DNA from: Halomonas sp. ML-15
Lineage (GTDB): Bacteria; Pseudomonadota; Gammaproteobacteria; Pseudomonadales; Halomonadaceae
Reading direction: 5' to 3'
Assembly: GCF_014779595.1 (NCBI RefSeq)
Contig: NZ_JACXZT010000019.1
Coordinates: 897,798-961,797, forward strand
DNA: 64,000 bases
A program made the translations under genes and the position numbers. The notes under the pieces were generated by a model, which saw only the letters and a program-made list of their open reading frames with translations, did not search any database and was not told the DNA's origin. Of the stretch, positions 1 through 11,900 are shown piece by piece (position 1 is the first letter of the stretch; each line of letters opens with the position of its first letter).

Positions 1-40
1 CAGGTCGAAGAGGAGGTTCTGCGCCAGATCAGTTCCGAGC
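1..40. repeat. Internally deleted copy of the dispersed Y-shaped palindromic element
   Basis: Bases 1-26 match one arm of the dispersed element (see 35666-35787 and 45614-45735), including the GAGGAGG stem arm and the TGCGCCA hairpin arm. Bases 27-40 (GATCAGTTCCGAGC) match the far end of the same element. The middle part of the full-length copies is missing, so this looks like an internally deleted copy. Its left end lies outside the window. Bases 41-154 that follow hold no gene or clear promoter that I can support. Confidence 0.6.
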
Positions 41-154
41 AACGCCGCTACTGCGGAGAGATGCTGTATCTGGGGGTGTTATGTACAATATTGGTATCGC
101 TTTTGTATAGCTATTGGCGTAGGCTAAATGTCCATTCAGCACTGGAGAGACGCC

Positions 155-322
155 ATGGGACTGTTTAGCCGCGATCCGAGCAAGAAGCTGCAGAAGGAGT
201 ACGAGCGCAAGCTGGAGCAGGCGATGCTGGCGGCGCGCAACGGCGATATGCGCGCCAACGCCAGCCTCACTGAAGAGGCTGAAGCGCTGCGCGAAAAGAT
301 CGAGGCACTTAAGCAGAGCTGA
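155..322 (+). CDS. Small DUF6435-like (Lacal_2735-type) protein
   Basis: A 55-residue, highly charged and probably all-helical protein that starts MGLFSRDPSKKLQKEYERKL. Its Lys/Glu-rich heptad-like pattern suggests a short coiled coil. I relate it to the DUF6435/Lacal_2735 small-protein family, whose function is unknown. The ATG at 155 is preferred over an in-frame ATG at 128 because GGAGAGA (144-150) is well placed for it and the family normally begins MGLF. It converges with the regulator at 330-881, with only 7 bases between them. There is no signal peptide or membrane segment. Confidence 0.75.
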   Translation: MGLFSRDPSKKLQKEYERKLEQAMLAARNGDMRANASLTEEAEALREKIEALKQS

Positions 323-329
323 GAGGTGT

Positions 330-881
330 TTAGAACGTCTTGGCGGGGGTGCAGCAGCTGACCAGTTTGCAGGCCACGTCGCCGGGATTGCGGAAGCGGT
401 GGGGCACGTTGGTGTCGAAGTAGTAGGCCTCGCCGGCGCTCAGCACGCGGCTCTCGCCGCCGATGGTGATCTCGATCTCGCCCTCCAGTACCACCCCCGC
501 TTCCTCGCCCTGATGGGCGATCATCTCACGACCGGTATCGCTGCCGGCGGGGTAGGTCTCGATCATGAAGGATAGCGCGCGGCTGGCGCGGTTGGCACCC
601 ACCAGCTTGAAGATCACGTCGCCGCTGCCCATATCGGTCAGCTCGTCGGCGGAATAGAACACCTGATCGCGGTTTTCCAGGTCCATGGTGAAGAAGTCGC
701 CAACGCTGATCGGGATAGCGTCGAGAATCTTCTTCAGCGAGCTTACCGACGGGCTGACCTTGCTCTGTTCGATCAGCGACAGGCTCGAATGGGTTACCCC
801 ACAGCGCTTGGCGAGCTCGCGCTGGGATATGCCGCGCAGGGTACGCAGTGCGCGCAGGCGCCCTCCAACATCGTCTGACAT
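330..881 (-). CDS. XRE-family regulator with C-terminal cupin domain (PuuR-like)
   Basis: A 183-residue protein with an N-terminal helix-turn-helix of the XRE type (about residues 5-60, containing RGISQRELAKRCGVTHSSLS). A C-terminal cupin_2 domain (about 105-180) carries the HQGEE and VLEGEIEITIGG strands. The architecture and length match PuuR and related repressors of polyamine or amino-acid catabolism, in which the cupin binds a small ligand. The ligand cannot be read from sequence. AGGAG directly abuts an ATG at 887 but is spaced correctly for the ATG at 881, so 881 is chosen. It lies downstream of gatB on the same strand, separated by a strong hairpin (898-920), so it may be expressed separately. 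Confidence 0.88.
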   Translation of the reverse strand: MSDDVGGRLRALRTLRGISQRELAKRCGVTHSSLSLIEQSKVSPSVSSLKKILDAIPISVGDFFTMDLENRDQVFYSADELTDMGSGDVIFKLVGANRASRALSFMIETYPAGSDTGREMIAHQGEEAGVVLEGEIEITIGGESRVLSAGEAYYFDTNVPHRFRNPGDVACKLVSCCTPAKTF

Positions 882-897
882 GGCCATCTCCTGATAA

Positions 898-920
898 GCG
901 GCCGGCCTGACGCCGGCCGC
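898..920 (-). terminator. GC-rich hairpin between gatB and the XRE/cupin gene
   Basis: A perfect 9-bp inverted repeat, GCGGCCGGC (898-906) and GCCGGCCGC (912-920), with a 5-base loop. Read on the minus strand it follows the gatB stop and is trailed only by TTATC, so it is a weak intrinsic terminator, an attenuator or an mRNA-stabilising hairpin. It ends about 16 bases before the start codon of the next gene. Confidence 0.5.
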
Positions 921-926
921 GGGGGA

Positions 927-2377
927 TCACGCCTGATCCAGTTTTTCTTTTAACAGCGCGTTGACCTGCTGGGGGTTGGCGGTACCCCGCGAGGCCTTCA
1001 TCACCTGGCCGACAAAGTAGCCAATCATCTTGCCGCGCTTGTCCGGCTCGGCGTCGCGATACTGGGCGACCTGCACCGGACTGTCGCTGATGACCTGGTC
1101 GATCATCGCCTCGATGGCGCCGCTGTCGGTGACCTGCTTGAGGCCGCGGGCCTCGATAACGGCGTCGGCGCTCTCGCCTTCGCCGTTCCACAGCGCCTGG
1201 AAGACCTGCTTGGCGGCCTTGCCGTTGATGGTGTCGTCGAGCACCCGCGCGACCAGCTCGCCGAGCTGAGCGGCTGACACCGGGCTCTGCTCGATGCCCA
1301 GGTTCTCGCGGTTGAGGGCGCCGGAGAGCTCGCCCTGAACCCAGTTGGCGGCCTGCTTGGCATCGCCGCAGGCGTCCTTGACTGCCTCGAAATACTCGGC
1401 CATGGCGCGGCTAGAAGCGAGCACGTTGGCGTCGTAGGGGGAAAGGCCCAGCTCGCCCTCGAAACGCGCACGCTTCTCGGCGGGCAGTTCCGGCAGGGTG
1501 CTTCTGAGGTGATCGACATAGGCGCGGTCGAGGACCACCGGCAGCAGGTCGGGGCAGGGGAAGTAGCGGTAGTCGTTGGCTTCCTCCTTGGTACGCATGC
1601 TGCGGGTCTCATCGGCCTCGGGGTCGTAGAGGCGGGTCTCCTGGACCACCGTGCCGCCATCCTCGATCAGTTCGATCTGACGCTCGACCTCAAAGGCGAT
1701 GGCGCGCTCGACGAAGCGGAACGAGTTGACGTTCTTGACCTCGGCGCGGGTACCTAGCGTGTCCTGGCCCTTGGGGCGCACCGAGACGTTGACGTCGCAG
1801 CGCATCGAGCCCTCGGCCATGTTGCCGTCGGAGATGCCGAGGTAGGTGACGATGGCATGAATCGCCTTGAGGTAGGCGGCGGCCTCCTTGGCGTTGCGCA
1901 TGTCGGGTTCGGAGACGATTTCCAGCAGCGGTGTGCCGGCACGGTTGAGGTCGATGCCGGTCATGCCGTGGAAGTCCTCGTGGAGCGACTTGCCGGCGTC
2001 CTCCTCGAGGTGGGCGTGGTGCACGCGAATGCGCTTGGTGGCGCCGTCTTCGAGGCTGATCTCGACCTCCCCGGCGCCGACGATGGGGTGGTACATCTGG
2101 CTGGTCTGGTAGCCCTTGGGCAGGTCCGGGTAGAAGTAGTTCTTGCGGTCGAAGACCGATACTTCGGGGATCTCGGCGTTGATGCCGAGGCCGAACTTGA
2201 CCGCCATGGCCACTGCGGCCTCGTTGAGCACCGGCAGTACGCCGGGTAGGCCCAGGTCGACGGCACACGCCTGGCTGTTGGGCTCGGCGCCGAAGGCGGT
2301 GGAGGCACCGGAGAAGATCTTCGATTTGGTGGCGAGCTGGACGTGGACTTCCAGCCCGATCACGGTTTCCCATTGCA

Positions 2378-2381
<4 letters not shown>
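927..2381 (-). CDS. gatB: Aspartyl/glutamyl-tRNA(Asn/Gln) amidotransferase subunit B
   Basis: GatB is the kinase/transamidase subunit that activates Glu-tRNA(Gln) or Asp-tRNA(Asn) with ATP and amidates it with ammonia from GatA. The 484 residues are full length. Conserved GatB blocks are present: the [16 protein letters not shown] region (77-92), [17 protein letters not shown] (144-160), [11 protein letters not shown] (180-190) and [11 protein letters not shown] (about 201-211), followed by the C-terminal GatB/YqeY tRNA-binding domain. The first ATG (2381) overlaps the gatA stop as ATGA. A second ATG follows immediately and gives the more usual MQWET start, so the start is uncertain by one codon. 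It is the last gene of gatCAB. Confidence 0.97.
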
Positions 2382-3838
<1,457 letters not shown>

Positions 3839-3858
3839 GGCAGGATCCTGAAGCGGGT

Positions 3859-4146
3859 TCATTCGACGACGCGGGGCACCAGGTACAGACCGTCTTCGAC
3901 GGCCGGGGCAACGCGCTGAAAGTGATCGCGCTGGTCGCCTTCGGTGACTTCGTCGGCGCGCAGGCGCTGGGTGGTGTCGAGGGGGTGGGCAAGCGGTGCC
4001 ACACCGTCGGTATCGACTTCCTGCAGCTGGTCGACCATGGCCAGAATACGGCCGAGGTCGTCTACGTAGCCGGCAGCATCGGCGTCGTTCATGGCCAGCC
4101 GCGCCAAGTGAGCCGCGCGCTGTACGTCGGAGGGTTCAAGCGCCAT
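3859..4146 (-). CDS. gatC: Aspartyl/glutamyl-tRNA(Asn/Gln) amidotransferase subunit C
   Basis: GatC (95 residues) is the small belt subunit that wraps round and stabilises GatA in the GatCAB complex. The sequence [19 protein letters not shown] begins a typical GatC N-terminal helix, and the protein ends with the [10 protein letters not shown] segment that precedes its GatA-binding tail. The ATG at 4146 is preferred over longer in-frame starts because AGGGGA lies just upstream and the family begins here. It is the first gene of gatCAB and divergent from mreB across a 191-base gap in which I see no convincing -10/-35 pair on either strand. Confidence 0.95.
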   Translation of the reverse strand: MALEPSDVQRAAHLARLAMNDADAAGYVDDLGRILAMVDQLQEVDTDGVAPLAHPLDTTQRLRADEVTEGDQRDHFQRVAPAVEDGLYLVPRVVE

Positions 4147-4328
4147 GGTAAAAACGTCCCCTGAGCATGATATCGATGGGGCGTCGGACGTCGGCGGCCG
4201 ACATCCGCGCTGAAATAGCCGCAAACCGTACCACATCTTGGCTTCGCTGGCAGGCACTTCAGCTTGCTGCATATCGGCCGTGGTGATACCGTTTGCATCC
4301 GCACAGGGTTCCGGTCTGCACTAGGTGA

Positions 4329-5375
<1,047 letters not shown>

Positions 5376-5376
5376 C

Positions 5377-5394
5377 GCCCGGCCACTGCTGGGC
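5377..5394 (+). other. mreB-mreC intergenic hairpin
   Basis: A 7-bp inverted repeat, GCCCGGC (5377-5383) and GCTGGGC (5388-5394), with one G-U pair and a 4-base loop. It lies directly after the mreB stop and about 14 bases before the mreC start. It has no T-run, so it may be an RNA processing or stability hairpin rather than a terminator. The placement suits lowering mreC expression relative to mreB, which is inference. Confidence 0.4.
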
Positions 5395-5408
5395 TGCCTT
5401 CGGGGGGA

Positions 5409-6314
5409 TTGCTTATCAAACCGCTGTTCTCGCACGGGCCGGTGCCAGGCTATCGTATGCTGCTGTGTGCGATAGTGGCGTTCGCGCTGATGTTCGCGGA
5501 ACACCGTTTCTCGCGCATGGAAGACCTGCGTGCCCAGATGACCACTGTGGTGGCGCCGATCCAGTGGGTGGTGAGCGTGCCCAGTGATGTTCTCACCTGG
5601 GGGTCATTGGCGCTATCCGACCAGCGTGCGCTGGTCGAAGAGAATCGCCGCCTGCGCGAACAGCTGCTGACCCTGTCCCACCGGGTGCAGCGCATGGCCA
5701 GCCTGACCGCCGAGAACGTGCGCCTGCGCGAGCTGCTCAATGCGGCAGGGCAGACCGACATGCCCTACCTCACCGCCGAACTGCTGTCGCTGGACTCCGA
5801 CCCCTTTACCCATCAGATGGTGATTGACCGCGGCCGCCGCGACGGCGCCTATGTAGGGCAGCCGGTGATGGATGCGTCGGGGCTGGTGGGCCAGATCACC
5901 GCGGTCTCGGCCTACTCGAGTCGGGTGTTGATGCTGGCTGACGCGAATCATGCCATGCCGGTGCAGGTCAATCGCAACGGCCTGCGCTTCATCGTTCAGG
6001 GCTCAGGACGCTACGATACCCTCAATGTCATGCACGTGCCGGATACCGCCGATATCCGCGAAGGTGATCTGCTGATCACCTCGGGGCTGGCCGGGCGCTT
6101 CCCCGCCGGCTATCCGGTGGCACGGGTCAGCGAGGTGGTCCACGACCCCGGTCAGCCGTTTGCCCGAGTCACCGCCACCCCGGTGGCACAGCTGCAGCGC
6201 TCGCGCCACTTCCTGCTGCTGTTTCCGCCGCCGACCGTCGAGCCGGAACCGGGTGATCGGCTATGGGATGAGACCTTCTCGATCATCGAACCGCCCATGG
6301 AGTTGATGCAGTAA
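5409..6314 (+). CDS. mreC: Rod shape-determining protein MreC
   Basis: MreC is a bitopic inner-membrane scaffold of the elongasome that links MreB to the wall synthases in the periplasm. The 301 residues comprise a short cytoplasmic start (KPLFSHGP, the conserved MreC beginning), one membrane segment (about 15-32), a coiled coil (about 58-105) and the two-lobed beta-barrel domain. The start is TTG at 5409, right after a run of six G; the conserved KPLFSHGP begins two codons later and no ATG exists before residue 17. It overlaps mreD as TAATG. Confidence 0.95.
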   Translation: MLIKPLFSHGPVPGYRMLLCAIVAFALMFAEHRFSRMEDLRAQMTTVVAPIQWVVSVPSDVLTWGSLALSDQRALVEENRRLREQLLTLSHRVQRMASLTAENVRLRELLNAAGQTDMPYLTAELLSLDSDPFTHQMVIDRGRRDGAYVGQPVMDASGLVGQITAVSAYSSRVLMLADANHAMPVQVNRNGLRFIVQGSGRYDTLNVMHVPDTADIREGDLLITSGLAGRFPAGYPVARVSEVVHDPGQPFARVTATPVAQLQRSRHFLLLFPPPTVEPEPGDRLWDETFSIIEPPMELMQ

Positions 6315-6802
6315 TGGTGTCCATAGGCATTAGCGGTACCCTGCTGATCTGGCTGAGTCTGCTGCTGGCGCTGTGCCTGCAGGTGATGCCGCTGGCCGAT
6401 GTGTGGCTGATCTGGCGGCCCGACTGGCTGGGACTGATGCTGATCTACTGGTGTGTGGTGATGCCGCAGCGCGTCGGCGTATTGCACGGCTTCGTGCTGG
6501 GGCTGCTGCTCGACCTGATCGAAGGCTCGCCGCTGGGGCAGAATGCCTTGACCTTGTCGCTGCTGGCCTTCCTGTGTGCGCTGGTCTATCAGCGCCTGCG
6601 CGCCTATTCGCTGCTGCAGCAGGCGCTGCTGGTGTTTATGCTACTGGGCATCGTGCAGCTGATCGAGCAGTGGCTGCGCACCATTGTCGGCCCCTTCTCG
6701 ATGCATCTGGCGTTTCTGCTGCCCTCGCTGATCGGTGCGCTGCTGTGGCCGTGGCTGTTTACCATGTTTCAGATGCTGCGCCGTCGGCTGGGCATCTTCT
6801 GA
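6314..6802 (+). CDS. mreD: Rod shape-determining protein MreD
   Basis: A 162-residue integral inner-membrane protein of the elongasome, with about five or six predicted hydrophobic helices in a very Leu/Trp-rich sequence. Conserved MreD features are the WLIWRPDWLGLMLIYW segment near residues 32-50 and the G-x-x-x-GLLLDLIEGSPLGQNAL loop region near 60-80. Its start codon overlaps the mreC stop. The identification rests on family pattern and position in mreBCD. Confidence 0.95.
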   Translation: MVSIGISGTLLIWLSLLLALCLQVMPLADVWLIWRPDWLGLMLIYWCVVMPQRVGVLHGFVLGLLLDLIEGSPLGQNALTLSLLAFLCALVYQRLRAYSLLQQALLVFMLLGIVQLIEQWLRTIVGPFSMHLAFLLPSLIGALLWPWLFTMFQMLRRRLGIF

Positions 6803-6827
6803 ATCACTCATCTGTGCCGGAGCCTCT

Positions 6828-7421
6828 ATGACTGCCACCCTGCGCCTGGCCTCTGCCTCGCCGCGACGCCGTGAGCTATTGGCGTCGATTGGTGTCGCGG
6901 TGGACGTCCACCCGGTCGATATCGACGAGACGCCGCATGCCGATGAAGCAGCGCAGGACTATGTTCAGCGCCTGGCCCGGGCCAAGGCCCTGGCCGGAGC
7001 GGAGGGCAGTCAGTTGCCGACCCTTGGCTCGGATACGGCAGTGGTGCTGGATGGGCAGATTTTCGGCAAGCCCCGCGACCGTGCCCATGCCGCCGAGATG
7101 CTGACGGCGCTGGCCGGCACCACGCATCAGGTGCTGACGGCCGTGGCGGTCAGCGGCCCCGCCGGCTTGCTCGAGTGCTGTGTCGCCAGCCGCGTGACTC
7201 TGCGCGATATTGCCCCGAGCGAGATCGACGCCTACTGGGCTACCGGTGAGCCTGCCGACAAGGCCGGCGGCTACGCCATCCAAGGCCTGGCGGCGGTGTT
7301 CGTTGCCGAGATGCAGGGCAGTCACTCGGCGGTGGTGGGACTGCCGCTCTACGAGTCCGCTGCACTGCTTATCTGTCAGGGTGTCCCGCTGTGGTCGGGG
7401 GGCGGGGTGGCTGTGCCATAA
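6828..7421 (+). CDS. maf: Maf family nucleotide pyrophosphatase (YhdE-type, dTTP/UTP)
   Basis: Hydrolyses non-canonical or surplus nucleoside triphosphates, the YhdE-type preferentially dTTP and UTP. The 197 residues carry the Maf N-terminal motif LASASPRRRELL (about 6-17), the active-site region TLGSDTAVVLDG with its conserved Asp, the KPRD motif and the DKAGGYAIQG motif. The pattern is closer to YhdE than to YceF. The ATG at 6828 has GGAG at 6819-6822; longer in-frame starts run back into mreD. It lies between mreD and rng, the usual order in gammaproteobacteria. Confidence 0.93.
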   Translation: MTATLRLASASPRRRELLASIGVAVDVHPVDIDETPHADEAAQDYVQRLARAKALAGAEGSQLPTLGSDTAVVLDGQIFGKPRDRAHAAEMLTALAGTTHQVLTAVAVSGPAGLLECCVASRVTLRDIAPSEIDAYWATGEPADKAGGYAIQGLAAVFVAEMQGSHSAVVGLPLYESAALLICQGVPLWSGGGVAVP

Positions 7422-7453
7422 TGCCGACATGATCACTGGATAAGGAAGCCTGC

Positions 7454-8917
7454 ATGAGCGGTGAAGTACTCATCAATCTGACGCCGATGGAAACCCGCGT
7501 GGCGGTGGTCGAGAACGGCGTCCTGCAGGAAGCCTTCATCGAGCGCAGCCGGCGACGCGGTATCGTCGGCAATATCTACAAGGGCAAGGTGGTGCGGGTG
7601 TTGCCAGGCATGCAGGCCGCCTTCGTCGATATCGGGCTCGACCGAGCCGCTTTCATCCATGCCCATGAGGTGATGCCGGCCAATACCCCCAGCGACGAGC
7701 AGGTCTCGATCGGCCATCTGCTTCACGAGGGGCAGGCGCTGGTGGTGCAAGTCACCAAGGATCCGATCGGCTCCAAGGGCGCGCGGCTTACCACCCACCT
7801 GTCGGTGCCATCGCGGTTTCTGGTCTATATGCCCGATTCGCCGCATAACGGCGTCTCCCAGCGCATCGAGGACGAGGCCGAGCGTGAGCGGCTGCGCCAG
7901 TTGACAGAGCAGTGCCAGAGCGAGCAGGAACTCGAGATCAGCGGCGGCTTCATTATCCGTACCGCCGCCGAGGGGGTTGGCCATGAGGAGCTGTATGCCG
8001 ATATGCACTTCCTGCTGCGGCTGTGGCGCAAGGTCGGCGAGCGTAAGGTCACGGCATCGGCACCGAGTGTGATCTATGACGACCTGCCACTTTTCATTCG
8101 CACCCTGCGTGACGTGATGCGTGACGAGATCGAGAAGGTGCGCATCGACTCCCGGGAGAACTATCTCAAGCTGATCGAGTTCGCCAGCGAGTTCATGCCT
8201 GGCACCGAAACCCGCATCGAGTACTACCCTGGGGAGCGGCCGATCTTCGATCTCTACAGCGTCGAGGACGAGATTCAGAAGGCGTTGGGGCGCAAGGTGC
8301 AGCTCAAGTCCGGCGGCTATCTGGTCATCGACCCTACCGAGGCGATGACCACAATCGACGTCAATACCGGTGGCTACGTCGGGCATCGCAACCTCGAGGA
8401 GACCATCTTCAAGACCAACCTCGAGGCGGCCACTGCTATCGCCCGTCAGCTCAGATTGCGCAATCTGGGTGGCATCATCATCATCGATTTTATTGATATG
8501 GAAGATCCCGAGCACCAGCGCCAGGTACTTCGGGTGCTGGAAAAGTCGCTGGAGCGCGACCACGCCAAGACCAAGTGCACCGGGGTCACCGAGCTGGGGC
8601 TGGTTCAGCTGACTCGTAAGCGCACCCGCGAAAGTCTTGAACAGACGCTATGCGAACCCTGTCCAACCTGTAGCGGTCGCGGCACGCTGAAAACACCGGA
8701 GACGGTGTGCTACGAGATCTTTCGCGAGATCCTGCGTGAGGAGCGCGCCTACAGTCCGGAAACCTACATGGTGCTGGCCTCCCAGGCGGTAGTGGATCGA
8801 CTGCTCGATGAGGAGTCCACGGCAGTAGCCGACCTCGAGACCTTTATCGACAAGACGATTCGCTTTCAGGTCGAGGCGCACTATTCCCAGGAGCAGTACG
8901 ATATCGTGCTGATGTAA
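7454..8917 (+). CDS. rng: Ribonuclease G
   Basis: An RNase E/G-family endoribonuclease that matures the 16S rRNA 5' end and takes part in mRNA decay. The 487 residues carry the N-terminal S1 RNA-binding domain (about 35-125, GNIYKGKVVRVLPGMQAAFVDIG region), the catalytic DNase-I-like core with VDVNTGGYVG-type residues (here TTIDVNTGGYVG), and the zinc-link CxxC motif in CEPCPTCSGRG. It lacks the long C-terminal degradosome scaffold of RNase E. AAGGAAG precedes the ATG, and yhdP follows 3 bases after its stop. Confidence 0.97.
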   Translation: MSGEVLINLTPMETRVAVVENGVLQEAFIERSRRRGIVGNIYKGKVVRVLPGMQAAFVDIGLDRAAFIHAHEVMPANTPSDEQVSIGHLLHEGQALVVQVTKDPIGSKGARLTTHLSVPSRFLVYMPDSPHNGVSQRIEDEAERERLRQLTEQCQSEQELEISGGFIIRTAAEGVGHEELYADMHFLLRLWRKVGERKVTASAPSVIYDDLPLFIRTLRDVMRDEIEKVRIDSRENYLKLIEFASEFMPGTETRIEYYPGERPIFDLYSVEDEIQKALGRKVQLKSGGYLVIDPTEAMTTIDVNTGGYVGHRNLEETIFKTNLEAATAIARQLRLRNLGGIIIIDFIDMEDPEHQRQVLRVLEKSLERDHAKTKCTGVTELGLVQLTRKRTRESLEQTLCEPCPTCSGRGTLKTPETVCYEIFREILREERAYSPETYMVLASQAVVDRLLDEESTAVADLETFIDKTIRFQVEAHYSQEQYDIVLM

Positions 8918-8920
8918 GCG

Positions 8921-11900
8921 ATGAGCCCACTTCGCCTGACGCTGCGCTGGGTATTGACCTTGACCGCGATCGGCCTGGCGCTGCTGGCGATTCTGGTAGT
9001 GGCGCTGCGCCTGGCGCTCGGTCAGGTCGACTTGCTGCGCGACAATCTCGAGACCCTGCTCTCGGCGCGTTTCAACGCCGAGGTCAGCGTGTCTGAATTA
9101 CGCGCTGGGGTGAATCGACTCGATCCCAGTGCTGAGCTGCGTCATCTGCGTATTGCCACTCGCGACGGCCGCGACCTGCCGCTGCTCGAGGTCGAGCATG
9201 CGCGGCTGCGGCTGGCCACGGGAGCCTCCCTGCGCGACTGGGTGCCGGTGGTTGAAGATGCACGTATCCGCGAGGTTACGGTGCACCTCTACCAGACCCC
9301 GGAACGCACCTGGCACTGGCCGGAGCCAGCCGAACTCCCGCCTGAGTTCCAACCCGACGCTGCGTTCGACCTCGAGCGTCTCGATTTCTGGGTCGGTGCA
9401 CTGCTGCGTCAGCGGGTCGAAGCCGAGCAGGTGAGACTGGTGTTGCACGGCCTCGACCGCAAGCTGGTGCTCGAAGCGCCGAGTTTGCTGATGACCGGTG
9501 ATCAGCGGCGCACCCATATCGAGGGCTGGCTGCACGTCGAGGGCCAGGAGAGCATCGCGCTGGAGGCGGCGCTGGAGGTTCAGCCGGGGCCGCGTGGCCT
9601 GGCCGACTTCAGCGCGGCGCTGCAGGCGCGCATGGATGTGGCGAGCCTGGTCGAGCTGGCCGAGGTGCTGAGCCGCAACGACCCGATACGCCTCGATGAA
9701 GCCGAGGGCAAGGCCGAGCTATGGGGGCGCTGGCAGGCGGGCGCACTGCAGGATGCCCGGCTCGACCTGGATGTGCCGCACTTTATTCTCAGTAACGAAA
9801 CGTCGACGTTGGCACTGGACGATATTCGTGCCCGCGGGCAGTGGCTGCGCGATGGTCCCAATGGCTGGCAGGCCTGGTTAAGCCGCGAACCGCTTGCCGA
9901 TGACGACGCTACCCACGGGCCGGCAATTCCCGAACATTGGCATCTCTTCGGCGAGGGCAGTGACTGGTGGCTCAATACCAGCGGCTTCGAGCTCGATGCG
10001 TTGGCGGCGTGGCGCAATCGCGTGCCGCTGCCCGAAGGACTGGTGCGGGTGCTTGACACTCTCGACCCTCAAGGACGCATCAGCGGTTTCGGTGTCGGCC
10101 GCCGTAACGGCAGCTGGCAGGCGCGGGGGGCGCTGCACGAGGTAGCGGTATCGCCGTGGCAGAACGCCCCTGGCGGCGGTCCCATCGATGCCTGGGTCGA
10201 GGCCGAGGACCTTCATGGCAAGGTCACCTTCGTCGGCGATCTCAATACGACGCTGGAATTTCCGGAGCTGTTCGGCGTGCCGATGCAGCTCGATGCCGCG
10301 CGCGGCGTGGTCCACTGGGACTATCGCGGCGAGCGGGTCTATGTCGACGGCCAGGAGCTCGAGGCGCTGTGGCGAGGTGCTCAGGTACAGGGCGGATTCG
10401 ATCTGGCACTGGGTGGAGATGAGCCCGGCGAGTTGGGACTCGATCTGGCCTTTCGCGATGTCGATGCGGTGGAGACTCCCTTGCGTGACTGGCTGCCGGT
10501 GGGCGTATTCGGCGAGGCGCTCAACGACTGGCTCGAACTGGGTGCGGCGGGGCGCGTCACCGCCGGCACCCTGAGTCTTCGCCAGCCGCTGCGCGAGGGC
10601 ATTGAGCCCGATGACATCGAACTCGAACTGGCGCTGGAGCTGGTCGACGGCTATCTGCCGTTTGTCGAGGAGTGGCCGGCGCTGGACAACGTCAGCGGTC
10701 GCCTGGCGATGGATGGCATGCGCCTCGAGGCCTGGGTCGATCACGCCGAGAGCCTCGGCGTGGTGGCCAGCGAAGGTCGCGTCAGCCTCGATGACGGCAC
10801 CCTGACCGTGCTGGGCGATCTGGCCGGCAGCAGCGATGCCGTGCTCAGTTATCTCGCGGCACTGCCGTTTTTCGACCTCGACAGTAGTGATTTCAGCGGT
10901 AGCGGCGCTCTGGCTGGCGATCTGGCGCTGACCTTGCCACTCGACGATCCCGAGGCGCTTCGCCTGGATATCGAGGCCGAGGTCGACGTGCCGGCACTGG
11001 TCTACGTGCCGCTGGATATTCGCATGCATAACGTCAACGGTGCGCTGGCCTACCGCCACCGCGACGACCAGGGCGGTGTTGATGGCGTGTTGGGTGCGCG
11101 GGTGTTCGGTGGCCCCATGCGCGCCGTCTTCGATACCCGTGATCAGGGCATCGACTTCAGCGGCCGTGCCCTGGCCAGCGGGCTGCTGAGCTGGGGAGGG
11201 CTGGATGCCGCGGGGCCGATTCTCGACGGCGTATTTCCCTATACAGCGCGGCTGAGTCTGGCCGAGGGGGCTTCGCGCTTCCGCTTCGACAGCGATCTGA
11301 GCGGCCTGGCGATTCGCCTGCCTGCGCCGTTCGGCAAGCCGGCCGAGAGCAGTGCGCCACTGTTCGTCGATGCCGATCTGGAGAGTGGCGTGATCGAGGC
11401 TGAGCTGGCCGATCGGCTACGTCTGCGCTGGCGCGAATGGGGCCGAAGTGCTCAGGGACAGGCGTGGTTGGAACAGTGGCCTGCGGCACCTAACTGGCCA
11501 GACGGCAGCGGTTGGGAAATTGACTGGCGCACGTCGCGGGTCGACACCCAGGCCTGGGCCGAGGTGCTGGGGGGACTCGGCGTGGACGATCTGGCCCTGG
11601 GGGATGGCAGTCCCGATCAGCTGCGAGCGGTGCGAGTGGCGACGCCCTGCCTGGAGGTGGGCCAGCGCTGCTTGGGTTCGGTGTATGCCAGCGCCTACCC
11701 GTGGAGCGGTGACGACTGGCGGGTCGATGTCGATGGGAGTCTGCTTGAGGGACGCATCGACTATCGGCCGGCTGGCGGCGGCGAGCTGGATGTTGCCCTG
11801 GTGCGCCTGAATCTGGATGCGCTGATGCCCGAGGAGGCGGACACCGAGGGGCTGTTTGACGAAGTCGCTGTGGCGCCTCGCCCGGCGGCCTTTCCCGACT

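Noticed and set aside
7433..8563. A 376-codon open frame on the minus strand
   Set aside because: Antisense to rng, with no recognisable motif; codon-phase shadow of a GC-rich gene.
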